Notes: a model not told the origin generated them from the letters alone. 24,232 bases of DNA from JBGZEX01 sp041846495 (GCA_041846495.1 JBGZEX010000084.1:1-24232); one strand, 5' to 3'. Positions 9,879 through 18,146 are shown, counted from the stretch's first letter. A program made the numbers and translations.

Positions 9879-11036
9879 TCATTCGATAATATTATTGTTC
9901 AATATATTTTCCCGTTTTTTCTTCTCAATAACCACTTTCCCGTCTTCAGCCGTATATATATTGATGTCGGTCGTTTTCTCCAAAAGATTGAATATATATT
10001 CCTTCTCGTATTTTCTCTCAATTGCACCGGTGAATGTAATTTTTTCGAGTTCCGCAGACTTGAACTCCGTCCGAATATCATACCATCTTTCCAAATATTT
10101 CATAATACTTTTCAAATCCAAATCGTCGAATATAAACCATCCCTTTGTCCATGCAGTGAGTATATTCACATCTACTTCTTTTACGACAACATGCTCTCCT
10201 GCAACATTCGCCTGCTGACCGGGAAGAAGAACAACGGATTCCACTCCCTTGGTAAACCGGATACTTCCTGTAACCAAAGTCGCTTCAAGAGGTGTATCCG
10301 GATAAGCATTCACATTAAATGAAGTACCTAAAACTTCGATTTCGGAACCGTTTACCTCTACAATAAAGGGACGGGACGGTTCTTTGGCTGCACATACAAA
10401 TATTTCACCGTATTCCAGAACGATCCGTCGCTCTTTTCGGGAAAATTTATCGGGAAATTTCACTTTGGTTTCCGAATTGGCAAGTATAAGAGAGCCGTCG
10501 TCAAGATTAAACCGAGCGTCTTTGGTTTTCGGTACTTCTATGGTATTGTATTTCGAAAGATTTTCCCCATATTCCGTAATTTCGGATATTTCCGCTCTTC
10601 CCAAAGCCATCATATCCTGTATGGGTATTTCTTCGCCGGGTATAGGAGCTATATTCACCACCCCTCCATCTCTAAAAGTAAGACGTACATTATCTGAAGG
10701 CATAAGAGCTTCGGCTACTACAGTCGATCGGGAGGGAGATTGCAACCTGCGATGCCCCACGTCTCCGAGCAAGATAAGTAAAACAACAGCTGCCGCAGCC
10801 GTCCATCCAAGTATCATACGACGATGTTTTCTCCCCCTCATTTTTACCTGCTTACTCAAAAGCGCATAATGCTTATCAGTATCATAGTCTTTTTTTGCAC
10901 TCAAACGCCCGATTTCGATAATCACTCGACGCTCTTCCTCGCTCACCTCTTCGCAATTCGTATTTTTTTCATCCAAAATCGAAAGAATTCGAACTATACG
11001 CTTATCTATGTCCTTATCGTCAAAATAATATTCCAT
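9879..11036 (-). CDS. FecR-family anti-sigma factor
   Basis: A 385-residue inner-membrane anti-sigma protein. A cytoplasmic N-terminal region of about 73 residues should hold the sigma factor. One membrane segment lies at about 75-91 (ILGWTAAAAVVLLILL). A periplasmic FecR domain follows, with FNLDDGSLILANSETKVKF, then GEIFVCAAKEPSRPFIVEV, then GTSFNVNAY. A C-terminal DUF4974-like domain of about 300-370 (DLDLKSIMKYLERWYDI ... FTGAIER) is the part expected to meet the STN domain of the receptor. It lies 91 bases downstream of the sigma gene and 20 bases upstream of the SusC ATG, the standard order for these systems. Product and role are secure by family; the signal is not known. Confidence 0.93.
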   Translation of the reverse strand: MEYYFDDKDIDKRIVRILSILDEKNTNCEEVSEEERRVIIEIGRLSAKKDYDTDKHYALLSKQVKMRGRKHRRMILGWTAAAAVVLLILLGDVGHRRLQSPSRSTVVAEALMPSDNVRLTFRDGGVVNIAPIPGEEIPIQDMMALGRAEISEITEYGENLSKYNTIEVPKTKDARFNLDDGSLILANSETKVKFPDKFSRKERRIVLEYGEIFVCAAKEPSRPFIVEVNGSEIEVLGTSFNVNAYPDTPLEATLVTGSIRFTKGVESVVLLPGQQANVAGEHVVVKEVDVNILTAWTKGWFIFDDLDLKSIMKYLERWYDIRTEFKSAELEKITFTGAIERKYEKEYIFNLLEKTTDINIYTAEDGKVVIEKKKRENILNNNIIE

Positions 11037-11127
11037 TCACATCATTATTATTTAATCCATAATTTATAGTCGTGAAATGCACGACGGAATAAAGACGGAT
11101 GACATCTAAAAAAGGGTGAAAAGAATA

Positions 11128-11640
11128 TTAAAAAATTGTATTACAAAATACTAAGATGAACCGAGATTTTTTCAAACGTTTATAAGCTATTTTAATCTGA
11201 GTTTTTACCGTATTTACCGAAATTCCGGCTCCAGCTGCAATCTGTTTATAACTCATACCTTCGATAACGGCCTTGACGAATATCTTTCTACATTCTTCGG
11301 GAAGAGAAGTAAGAAGAGAACGTGCACTATCAAGCATTTCCTCATATTCCCCATCACGGGAGATGTCGTAAACGTATTTAAGTTCGTCGACAATCATGGG
11401 CGCATGTTTACTCACCGTACGTTCGTGTCTGAAATAATCGATCAGAAAACTCCGCACTACGCGTATTAAATAAGCTCTTTTGTCGGAAACTCTACTTATA
11501 GCCTCCCGATGTTCACACATATAAAGAAAAGTCTCCTGCACCGCATCTTCAGCCAATTCGCTTTTCGAACATAAGGCCATAGCTATCCAATACAATTCTC
11601 TCGAATACGTATAAAACAATTCTTCTATCCAATCGCTCAT
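11128..11640 (-). CDS. ECF RNA polymerase sigma-70 factor
   Basis: A 170-residue extracytoplasmic-function sigma factor of the group expanded in Bacteroidota. Region 2 covers about 8-75, including LAEDAVQETFLYMCEHRE for core binding and RAYLIRVVRSFLIDYFRHE for the -10 element. Region 4 covers about 108-160 with a helix-turn-helix at MSYKQIAAGAGISVNTVKTQ. There is no long C-terminal extension. It heads a minus-strand locus with fecR and the STN-type SusC, so it should switch on the SusC/SusD genes when the receptor signals through FecR. The start at 11638-11640 gives a usual N-terminus (MSDWIEELFYTYSRELYWIA). Confidence 0.94.
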   Translation of the reverse strand: MSDWIEELFYTYSRELYWIAMALCSKSELAEDAVQETFLYMCEHREAISRVSDKRAYLIRVVRSFLIDYFRHERTVSKHAPMIVDELKYVYDISRDGEYEEMLDSARSLLTSLPEECRKIFVKAVIEGMSYKQIAAGAGISVNTVKTQIKIAYKRLKKSRFILVFCNTIF

Positions 11641-12077
11641 AGTATGAATTAAGAATGAGGATTTCGGCTACTGACAGTTAATTAGCAAGTATTTATTTTT
11701 AATCTTTAAAATTTTCGATTACAAACTTAGGGATAAACAAGTGGATTTCCATGCCAAAAGTATAATTAAATTAATGTCAGTTCGACATAAGGACGTGTCA
11801 ATAATTTATTACCCGATGCGTGGATAATATACTAATTCGCACATCTTATAATTGAAGAAGTGGCGAATTGATTCCATATCGACAATTGATAATCAACAAG
11901 ATACAAACAAATAAAAAAACCACTTCATAAAGCTAAATATAATTGATACTTTTTTGCATTGCAGATGACTTTTCCAAACTTTTTGACGAAACAATCAAGG
12001 GAAACTCCGTCGAAGAAGGTAATAAAAAGCGGAGAAAAATGCATAAAGACTTCAATATATCCGCAGCATAATACCTT
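11641..12077. other. AT-rich intergenic stretch without a recognised gene
   Basis: This gap of about 440 bases lies between the ECF sigma gene and the terminator of the beta-barrel pair. It holds the possible sigma promoter at 11722-11729 and a 7-bp inverted repeat (gaagtgg at 11857-11863, ccacttc at 11920-11926) too widely spaced to be a terminator. The base composition is clearly more AT-rich than the flanking genes. A 69-codon plus-strand frame starting with TTG at 11959 has no recognisable features and is not called. No RNA gene was recognised. Confidence 0.5.
11722..11729 (-). promoter_or_regulatory. Possible -7 box before the ECF sigma gene
   Basis: The minus strand reads TAAGTTTG, matching the Bacteroidota -7 consensus TAnnTTTG, 81 bases before the sigma factor start. 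The nearest TTTG that could serve as the -33 box is 25 bases upstream, longer than the usual 19-21, so the match is partial. Confidence 0.35.
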
Positions 12078-12118
12078 AAAAATACGGAAGGACAGACGTG
12101 CGCAGGCCTGCCCTTCCG
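12078..12118 (-). terminator. Rho-independent terminator of the beta-barrel gene pair
   Basis: An 11-bp stem (12085-12095 with 12108-12118, arm cggaagg.cag) has one position that is a G-U pair in the minus-strand RNA. On that strand it is followed by TATTTTTAA. It lies 37 bases past the stop of the 177-residue outer-membrane protein gene. Confidence 0.8.
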
Positions 12119-12155
12119 AAGTTTCCTCCGGAAATCCGTCCGGAAATCAAAGAAG

Positions 12156-12689
12156 TCAAAATACGTAACCGAACGAAAAGCCCAAACTGGGATAGGAGGC
12201 CTTGTATCTCTTCTCGCTGAGATTCAATGCCACGCCGAGCAATCCTATATGATAGCGGAAGAAAAATTTATCGTCGATGGATATCTGTTGACCGAAATGG
12301 ACTTCGTTGCATAGCGAAGCGTCATACCCTCCTCTTCCGAAAAAAAGTTTGCTCTGAATGCCTACGAAACTTCCGGTATTGTTCACCATCGTACGCCCCC
12401 TCGCCATACGCCTCCGTTTATTGACATAAAACCGGAGTTCGCCTCGCACAAAGGGATTGAACTTCCAGAAATAATAGTTGAATCTTCCATCGCCCGTGAC
12501 ATCCACGGTTCCACAAATACCACCCGTGACATCCAACAATACGACCTGAGTAAAAGGTAATTCGTACCCCAAGGCAAGTTTATCCACAAAAGCCTCGATT
12601 TTAAACAATCTCGTCTCGGTCTTCTGGGCATAGGTCCGAAACGCCCATGTCGACAATAACAATACTCCAATAACAATTTTCTTTATCAT
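12156..12689 (-). CDS. Small outer-membrane beta-barrel protein (177 aa)
   Basis: An exported protein with a signal peptide of about 1-21, ending in FRTYAQ. The mature part is a series of short alternating polar/hydrophobic strands (FNYYFWKFNPFVRGELRFYVN, SFVGIQSKLFFG) that closes with SYPSLGFSFGYVF, an aromatic C-terminus typical of proteins inserted by the BAM machinery. Size fits an 8-strand barrel. It sits 29 bases downstream of a gene for another small barrel and just before a terminator, so the two form a bicistronic unit. Sequence similarity between the two is limited to the general barrel pattern. I cannot name a specific family or function. Confidence 0.7.
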   Translation of the reverse strand: MIKKIVIGVLLLSTWAFRTYAQKTETRLFKIEAFVDKLALGYELPFTQVVLLDVTGGICGTVDVTGDGRFNYYFWKFNPFVRGELRFYVNKRRRMARGRTMVNNTGSFVGIQSKLFFGRGGYDASLCNEVHFGQQISIDDKFFFRYHIGLLGVALNLSEKRYKASYPSLGFSFGYVF

Positions 12690-12718
12690 ATGATTTTATT
12701 TAAATGATTTTCAAAATA

Positions 12719-13285
12719 TTAAACTCTTATCTTTTTTCCGCCGCCTATTACGAAACCGAATGAAAGACTCGCATTGTTATATCCTCTCTTCGATATGTGA
12801 GCAGTGAGGGTAAGACGAATACGGGAAATCAATTCTATACCGGCACGGGGCGTAAAAACCGCAACGAATCCTTTATTTTCATCGTAAATCGTATTTTCGA
12901 GAATATCGTTGCCTCCCAACCCTATCCCCAAGCCTACGAAGGGATTTATGCCGCCTCTCGGCATGAAATTATAATCCGAAACAAGTGCGACAAAAGACGT
13001 ACGGTTACCTTGAAGGTAATCTTCCACAGCATCGGTCCGTCGTCTAAATTCATACATGGTTATTGTCATGTCGAGTACCAATCCGACATCAAACGAGGAT
13101 TCCCTGATATTGTGTCGAACCTCGAGGCCTACTTCCGGAGCTATTCTACGCTTTCCGGCATGGAAATTGCCCAACGGGAAGGTCCCCGCCAAATAATATT
13201 CGCCTTCGAAAGAAGAAGGTTTCCTCTGCGCACATACCGTTTGCACCGTTGCCAATACCAAAAAGATGTAAAGAATTCGTTTCAT
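12719..13285 (-). CDS. Small outer-membrane beta-barrel protein (188 aa)
   Basis: An exported 188-residue protein. The signal peptide covers about 1-19 (MKRILYIFLVLATVQTVCAQ), followed by barrel-like strands with glycine-rich turns: EGEYYLAGTFPLGNF, INPFVGLGIGLGGND, FVAVFTPRAGIELI. It ends in NNASLSFGFVIGGGKKIRV. This matches the small outer-membrane beta-barrel superfamily common in Bacteroidota. The size recalls conjugative TraO, but no other conjugation gene is nearby, so that reading is not favoured. It is first of a two-gene transcript with the 177-residue barrel gene. Confidence 0.7.
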   Translation of the reverse strand: MKRILYIFLVLATVQTVCAQRKPSSFEGEYYLAGTFPLGNFHAGKRRIAPEVGLEVRHNIRESSFDVGLVLDMTITMYEFRRRTDAVEDYLQGNRTSFVALVSDYNFMPRGGINPFVGLGIGLGGNDILENTIYDENKGFVAVFTPRAGIELISRIRLTLTAHISKRGYNNASLSFGFVIGGGKKIRV

Positions 13286-13318
13286 CGGTCGCCATCAATA
13301 TGCGTAAATTATAGCGTG

Positions 13319-13326
13319 CAAATATA
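13319..13326 (-). promoter_or_regulatory. -7 promoter box for the beta-barrel pair
   Basis: The minus strand reads TATATTTG, a full match to TAnnTTTG, 33 bases before the ATG at 13285. No clear TTTG is found at the -33 position. The placement is right for a leader of about 26 bases. Confidence 0.5.
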
Positions 13327-13488
13327 AAATAAGATTTCAATATCATAAAAAATCGTCCCCGATTTTCTAATGCTATGGTTTTGCCTGCGGGAAAAGAAAT
13401 GTCCTGCAGGAAACGTTTATTCCGTCGATACGATTGGTCCCGGCGCCACTAATTTTCGATTCTCTCACGTTTAATCCTTAATTTTCGA

Positions 13489-13496
13489 TATATTTA
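13489..13496 (+). promoter_or_regulatory. Possible -7 box for the MATE gene
   Basis: TATATTTA is one base off the TAnnTTTG consensus and lies 32 bases before the start codon. The preceding 11 bases taattttcgat occur twice in direct orientation, at about 13450-13460 and 13479-13489, which could be a repeated operator. The match is weak. Confidence 0.25.
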
Positions 13497-13528
13497 CGTC
13501 CTGAAATTACGAGCGCCACGAATAGCAT

Positions 13529-14893
13529 ATGTATAAAACGAAAAATCCTCATGCCTTAGGTAAGGAAAATATAAAAAAACTTTTACTCAGCTACTCCATT
13601 CCGGCAGTCATCAGCATGACTCTCGTATCGCTGTATAACGTCATCGACGGGATATTCATCGGACACGGAGTAGGGCCTCTGGCCATATCGGGATTGGCCG
13701 TAACCTTTCCGCTCATGAACCTTATCACAGCCGTATCCACTCTCGTAGGCATAGGAGGGGCGACCTTAACCTCCATACAACTCGGGAAACAGGATTCCGA
13801 AGGAGCCAGCCGCATATTATGGAACGTACTCGCCTTATGTATTTTCAACGGCATAATATTTTCGGCAATAAGTCTTATATTTATCGAGCCCATTCTCACA
13901 TTCTTCGGAGCCAGTGAAGAGACCTTACCCTATGCCAAGGAATTTATGACGGTTTTCGTATTGGGACTTCCCGTAACCTATGTTTTTCTCGGCCTGAACA
14001 ACATCATGAGGACGACGGGATATCCCGCAAAAGCCATGAAATCCTCTTTCCTTACGGTGGGATGCAATCTTATAACGGCTCCTCTATTCATCTTCAAATT
14101 CGAATGGGGAATGCACGGAGCCGCATTCGCCACCGTCATTTCTCAATTCGCCGGATTCGTATGGGTGTTATCGCATTTCCTCGATAAAAAGAGTTTTATC
14201 CGCTTCGACCGCACTTATTTGAAAGTATCATGGCATTTCATAAAAGAAATTTGTGCCATCGGAATGTCGCCGTTCCTTATTAACGTAAGTGCTTCCGCCA
14301 TCGTCATCGTCATCAACAACAGCTTGGAGATACACGGAGGCGATCTTGCCGTCGGAGCCTACGGCATCGTCAACCGTACCCTCACCCTATTCGTTATGGT
14401 CGTAATCGGCTTAGGCTTGGGGATGCAACCCATCATCGGTTATAACTTCGGAGCAAAAAAACTCGAAAGAGTACGTAAAACACTGTACTATTGCATACTA
14501 ACCGCCGTTATAACCACAACGTTCGGCTTCGTCATGATAGAAGTATTCCCCCGTTCCATATCGGCATTGTTCACAAGCGATACGGAACTCATAAATCTGG
14601 CTTCCGAAGGTCTCAGGATAACGGGTCTTCTCTTTCCTCTGGTAGGTTGCCAAATCATAATCGGATATTTCTTCCAATCCATAGCCATGCCGAAAATCTC
14701 CATCTTCCTCTCCCTTACCCGCCAACTCCTCTATCTACTCCCCTTCCTCCTCCTCCTTCCCCGGCATATGGGTATAACCGGAGTATGGGCAAGTATGCCG
14801 GCAGCCGACCTCTTAGCCTTTATCACCGCAATACTCACCCTGATCCATCACGCCAAAAGAAGCGGAGATTACTCCAAGGCCGTATTATCCTGA
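13529..14893 (+). CDS. MATE family efflux transporter (MepA-like)
   Basis: A 454-residue inner-membrane protein with about 12 hydrophobic segments arranged as two MatE repeats. The first runs from LLLSYSIPAVISMTLVSLYNVIDGIFIGHGVG, the second from FIKEICAIGMSPFLINVSASAIVIVINNSLE. GLGLGMQPIIGYNFGAKK in the second half is characteristic of the MepA/multidrug branch, which exports cationic compounds using Na+ or H+. Length is normal. The drug range cannot be read from the sequence. Its last 25 bases overlap the end of nth on the other strand. The start at 13529 fits the usual short polar N-terminus before the first helix. Confidence 0.9.
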   Translation: MYKTKNPHALGKENIKKLLLSYSIPAVISMTLVSLYNVIDGIFIGHGVGPLAISGLAVTFPLMNLITAVSTLVGIGGATLTSIQLGKQDSEGASRILWNVLALCIFNGIIFSAISLIFIEPILTFFGASEETLPYAKEFMTVFVLGLPVTYVFLGLNNIMRTTGYPAKAMKSSFLTVGCNLITAPLFIFKFEWGMHGAAFATVISQFAGFVWVLSHFLDKKSFIRFDRTYLKVSWHFIKEICAIGMSPFLINVSASAIVIVINNSLEIHGGDLAVGAYGIVNRTLTLFVMVVIGLGLGMQPIIGYNFGAKKLERVRKTLYYCILTAVITTTFGFVMIEVFPRSISALFTSDTELINLASEGLRITGLLFPLVGCQIIIGYFFQSIAMPKISIFLSLTRQLLYLLPFLLLLPRHMGITGVWASMPAADLLAFITAILTLIHHAKRSGDYSKAVLS

Positions 14894-15519
14894 AAATATT
14901 TGCAATAGGCGGAAATTCCGCAGACGCTGCATTTAGGTTTACGGGCCATGCACACATAACGCCCGTGCAATATGAGCCAATGATGGGCATCGGATAAAAA
15001 AGCGGAAGGAATATGCTTAACCAAAATCCGCTCCGTATCCAAAGGCGTCTTGGCCGAAGCCGGTACCAAGCCTATACGGTGAGATACCCTGAACACATGA
15101 GTATCCACAGGCATGGCCGGTTTGCCGAAAGCCACCGCCATCATCACATTCGCCGTTTTCCTCCCTACCCCGGGAAGGGTCTGAAGAAGCTCCATATCGT
15201 CCGGAACCGTGCCGTTGAAATCGGACTTCAACTTCACGGCCATAGCCGACAAATGTTTGGCCTTGGAATTCGGATAGGAAATGGAACGGATAAGCGCATG
15301 TATATCCTCGACGGAAGCAGCCGCCATGGCATCCGCCGTAGGATAGGCCGCAAATAAAGCCGGCGTCACTTCATTCACCCTTTTATCCGTACACTGAGCC
15401 GACAATATCACGGCAACCAAAAGTTCAAACGGCTCTTTATACCGCAATTCGGTTCCCGCTGCAGGCATTTCCCGGCGAAACCATTCGAGCACACCGGCAT
15501 ATCTCTCTTTTATCCTCAT
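14869..15519 (-). CDS. nth: Endonuclease III, DNA glycosylase/AP lyase
   Basis: A 216-residue base-excision-repair enzyme that removes oxidised pyrimidines and nicks the abasic site. The helix-hairpin-helix LPGVGRKTANV holds the catalytic Lys121; the catalytic aspartate is Asp139 in VDTHVFRV. The C-terminal iron-sulfur loop is complete: Cys190, Cys197, Cys200 and Cys206 with the expected 6-2-5 spacing. Length matches E. coli Nth. The gene runs convergent with the MATE gene and the coding ends overlap by 25 bases. It diverges from the RelA/SpoT gene with 74 bases between the two starts. Confidence 0.96.
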   Translation of the reverse strand: MRIKERYAGVLEWFRREMPAAGTELRYKEPFELLVAVILSAQCTDKRVNEVTPALFAAYPTADAMAAASVEDIHALIRSISYPNSKAKHLSAMAVKLKSDFNGTVPDDMELLQTLPGVGRKTANVMMAVAFGKPAMPVDTHVFRVSHRIGLVPASAKTPLDTERILVKHIPSAFLSDAHHWLILHGRYVCMARKPKCSVCGISAYCKYFQDNTALE

Positions 15520-15526
15520 AATTCCG

Positions 15527-15534
15527 CAAATTTA
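15527..15534 (-). promoter_or_regulatory. -7 promoter box close to the nth start
   Basis: The minus strand reads TAAATTTG, a full TAnnTTTG match, with only 7 bases between it and the ATG of nth. Transcription from it would start at or within a few bases of the start codon. No good -33 TTTG is seen. Confidence 0.45.
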
Positions 15535-15593
15535 TTTTTTCCGGTTAAATAAAGCCATTAAATTTCATTATTTTTACCGCATAATACGAAATT

Positions 15594-17768
15594 ATGGAAA
15601 ATTCACCGGAAAAAAAATCCCTTGAAATTTTAAATCTCTATAGAGAAGTACTGCGGTCGTGCCGGAATTTACTCTCCCGCGAAGACATCCGCCACATACG
15701 TAAAGCTTTCGACAGAGCCTATCCGCAGACCGGGCACGACGACAAAGCCCTCGACAGAGCCGACGAATTGATTTCCATTCTGGAGATTACGCTCATCGCC
15801 ACAAAGGAAATCGGTTTGGGCAAAACCTCCGTCATTTGCTGCCTCCTCTATAAAACCGTGCAAAACGATCCGGCGAGCATGGAAACGATAAAAAAAGAAT
15901 TCGGGGAAACGGTAGCCACCATATTGAAAGGACTTAAGGAAATAAGCAATATTAATGCTTCCCAAAAAATCATCAACTCGGAGAATTTCCGGAAACTGTT
16001 GCTCTCCTTCTCCGAAGACATAAGGGTGCAACTCATTTTTTTGGCCGAAAAACTCTATTTCCTTAGAAAAGCTTCCGAAATCGGACCGGAATTCGGAAAA
16101 CAAATTGCCGGGGAAACGGAATTCGTGTATCTTCCTCTCGCTCATAAATTAGGCTTATACAACATAAAGTCGGAAATGGAGGACCTGTGCCTGCGATATA
16201 CCCAACCCAAAACATATGCGGATATCGAACGCAAACTGGCAAATACGCACCGGGAAAGAGAAACCTATATTGCAAAATTCGTTTCTCCCATAAAAGCAAG
16301 CCTTACCGATAAAAATATAAAATTCAAACTCAAATACCGTACGAAAACCGTAGCCTCCATACTGAATAAAATGCGAACCAAACAGGTGGAATTCGAAGAA
16401 ATTTACGACATTTTCGCCGTAAGGCTAATCCTCGAAAGCAACGGGAAAGACGAAAAGGCCGACTGCTGGAAAGCCTATTCCATCGTAACCGATATATATA
16501 CGCCCAATCCCCGGCGGCTCAGAGATTGGATATCCGTGCCCAAATCCAACGGATACGAGTCCCTCCAAACCACCGTATTGGGACCGGACAACCGATGGGT
16601 AGAGGTGCAAATCCGTTCGGAACGCATGGACGACATCGCCGAAAAAGGCTTTGCCGCCCACTGGAAATACAAGGGCGGAAGTTCCGATACGATCATAGAA
16701 AAATGGCTGAACGAATTAAGGGAGATTTTGGAAAGCGATTCCAAAGATGCCATCGACCTTTTGGACGATATGAAAATCAACCTTAAGGACAAGGAAATCT
16801 TCGTATTCACTCCCAAAGGCGATCTTATCAAACTGCCGGCGGGAGCTACGATTCTGGATTTCGCCTACTCCATCCATACCGATATCGGCAACAAATGTAT
16901 GGGCGGTATCGTAAACGGAAAAAACGAAACCATCAGATACGCACTCAAAAGCGGCGATCAAGTGGGGATAATTACCGCCCCCAACCAACAACCCAATGCC
17001 GACTGGCTGAACTTCGCAATAACGACAAAGGCGCGAAACAAAATCCGTCAATATATCAACGAATATATCAATCATTATGCGGAAGAAGGAAAAGAGACCC
17101 TGAGCCGGAAACTAAAAAACTGGAAAATCGAATTCAGCGACGAAATCATACGGAAACTAAAAACTCATTATAAATATAAATTCGCATTAGACCTCTATAA
17201 TGCCATCGGCGCAGGTAAACACGATTTCAAGGAAATCAAAAACCTTCTTCTCAAAGAAGAAGAAAATCCCGTCCGCCCTCCGAAAGAAATCAAGGTCGCC
17301 GAACCGGTGAAAGAGTACGACGACGTACTGCTTATCGATAAAACGGTGGATAATGTGGAATATAAGTTCGCCAAATGCTGCAACCCCGTATTCGGAGACG
17401 AAATCATAGGCTTCGTATCCATAGGGGAAGGCATTAAAATACATCGCAGACTATGTAAAAATGCGGAAGAACTCGAAAAACGATATCCCTACCGAATCGT
17501 AAAAACGGATTGGACTACGGCCGGAGATCGGTTGTATCCGGCCAATATCGTCATAACGGGAAAAGAAGACGGCAATATCCTTCAGGAAGTTACCGGATTG
17601 TTGACAAAGGACGGCAATGTAAAACTCAAAGCCATAAACATGAAATCCGAGGACGGCGAATTAAGAGGAGACATCATCGTAATGATAGACAACTCCAGCC
17701 ATTTGGAACAGATAATCAAAAACCTCCGGAGAATACCGGGAATAACAAAAGCTTCAAGGAAGAATTGA
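15594..17768 (+). CDS. relA: RelA/SpoT protein, ppGpp synthetase with degenerate hydrolase
   Basis: A 724-residue long RelA/SpoT homolog that should make the alarmone (p)ppGpp. In order: a decayed HD hydrolase domain at about 20-200, a synthetase domain at about 240-360, TGS at 400-462, a helical part, a CC/zinc-finger domain with AKCCNPVFGDEI at 593-604, and an ACT domain at 648-718. In the hydrolase part, the usual LLHDVVED reads LLYKTVQN at 84-91 and the usual LADRLHNMR reads LAEKLYFLR, so the metal-binding residues are gone. The synthetase keeps Asp272 in YDIFAVR and Glu337 in VEVQIR; its signature loop reads RRLRD at 307-311 and SLQTTV replaces the common SLHTTV. This fits a synthetase-only enzyme; a separate bifunctional Rel/SpoT elsewhere would supply hydrolysis. 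It ends 7 bases from the convergent cupin gene. Confidence 0.92.
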   Translation: MENSPEKKSLEILNLYREVLRSCRNLLSREDIRHIRKAFDRAYPQTGHDDKALDRADELISILEITLIATKEIGLGKTSVICCLLYKTVQNDPASMETIKKEFGETVATILKGLKEISNINASQKIINSENFRKLLLSFSEDIRVQLIFLAEKLYFLRKASEIGPEFGKQIAGETEFVYLPLAHKLGLYNIKSEMEDLCLRYTQPKTYADIERKLANTHRERETYIAKFVSPIKASLTDKNIKFKLKYRTKTVASILNKMRTKQVEFEEIYDIFAVRLILESNGKDEKADCWKAYSIVTDIYTPNPRRLRDWISVPKSNGYESLQTTVLGPDNRWVEVQIRSERMDDIAEKGFAAHWKYKGGSSDTIIEKWLNELREILESDSKDAIDLLDDMKINLKDKEIFVFTPKGDLIKLPAGATILDFAYSIHTDIGNKCMGGIVNGKNETIRYALKSGDQVGIITAPNQQPNADWLNFAITTKARNKIRQYINEYINHYAEEGKETLSRKLKNWKIEFSDEIIRKLKTHYKYKFALDLYNAIGAGKHDFKEIKNLLLKEEENPVRPPKEIKVAEPVKEYDDVLLIDKTVDNVEYKFAKCCNPVFGDEIIGFVSIGEGIKIHRRLCKNAEELEKRYPYRIVKTDWTTAGDRLYPANIVITGKEDGNILQEVTGLLTKDGNVKLKAINMKSEDGELRGDIIVMIDNSSHLEQIIKNLRRIPGITKASRKN

Positions 17769-17775
17769 TTCCGGG

Positions 17776-18096
17776 TCAATCTTTTATGAATACGCACAAC
17801 CAGGTGGAAACAGGCTCCCCGGAACTCTTCTCTATCCGGTGCTTGCATCCTCGGGGAATAAACAAATAATCGCCTTTGCAGAGTTTACGGCTCACCTTAT
17901 CCAATTCTATTACGGCTTCTCCCTGCACCAAATAAACGAACTGGTCGAATTCCTGCTCGTAGTACAAACCCTCGGGAGTGGAATAATCCGGAGATACGAT
18001 ACGCTCGATTCTGCAATGCGTACTATCGTGAATTACCGAATACTGGCGATCCCCTTCAAATTCATCTATGTCCGAAAATATATTTTTAACCTCCAT
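17776..18096 (-). CDS. Small single-domain cupin protein
   Basis: A 106-residue cytoplasmic protein with one cupin barrel. The second cupin motif is clear as GDYLFIPRGCKHRIEKS (P-x-G-x2-H). In the first motif (EGLYYEQEFDQFVYLVQGEAVIEL) the usual His-x-His pair is replaced, leaving Glu and Gln, so metal binding is uncertain. Family members with this W/YYDQ..EFVYLLxGEA pattern are uncharacterised small cupins. The frame is open upstream to 18279, but I chose the ATG at 18096 because it lies just after a strong promoter, and the upstream extension is cysteine- and arginine-rich and unlike a protein domain. It converges on the RelA/SpoT gene with 7 bases between the stop codons. Confidence 0.8.
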   Translation of the reverse strand: MEVKNIFSDIDEFEGDRQYSVIHDSTHCRIERIVSPDYSTPEGLYYEQEFDQFVYLVQGEAVIELDKVSRKLCKGDYLFIPRGCKHRIEKSSGEPVSTWLCVFIKD

Positions 18097-18115
18097 CTTA
18101 CGGTATTTTAGACGG

Positions 18116-18146
18116 CAAAGGTACGGTTTTTTCCTTATAAAACAAA
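18116..18146 (-). promoter_or_regulatory. Bacteroidota-type promoter of the cupin gene
   Basis: On the minus strand a -33 box TTTG (18143-18146) and a -7 box TACCTTTG (18116-18123) are spaced by exactly 19 bases, the best consensus match in the window. The -7 box ends 19 bases before the ATG at 18096, implying a leader of about 12 bases. This position is what fixes the start of the cupin gene. Confidence 0.75.

Noticed and set aside
11069..11085. 6-bp inverted repeat gtcgtg/cacgac between the sigma and fecR genes
   Set aside because: It is short and not followed by a T-run on either strand, so neither a terminator nor a known operator type.
11959..12168. 69-codon plus-strand open frame in the long intergenic gap
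   Set aside because: It starts with TTG, runs through the terminator of the beta-barrel pair, overlaps the end of that gene, and its product is low in hydrophobic residues with no motif.
14725..14765. CTC/CTT-rich low-complexity stretch near the end of the MATE gene
   Set aside because: It simply encodes a leucine-rich membrane helix (LLYLLPFLLLLP) and is not a regular enough repeat to be a slippage site.
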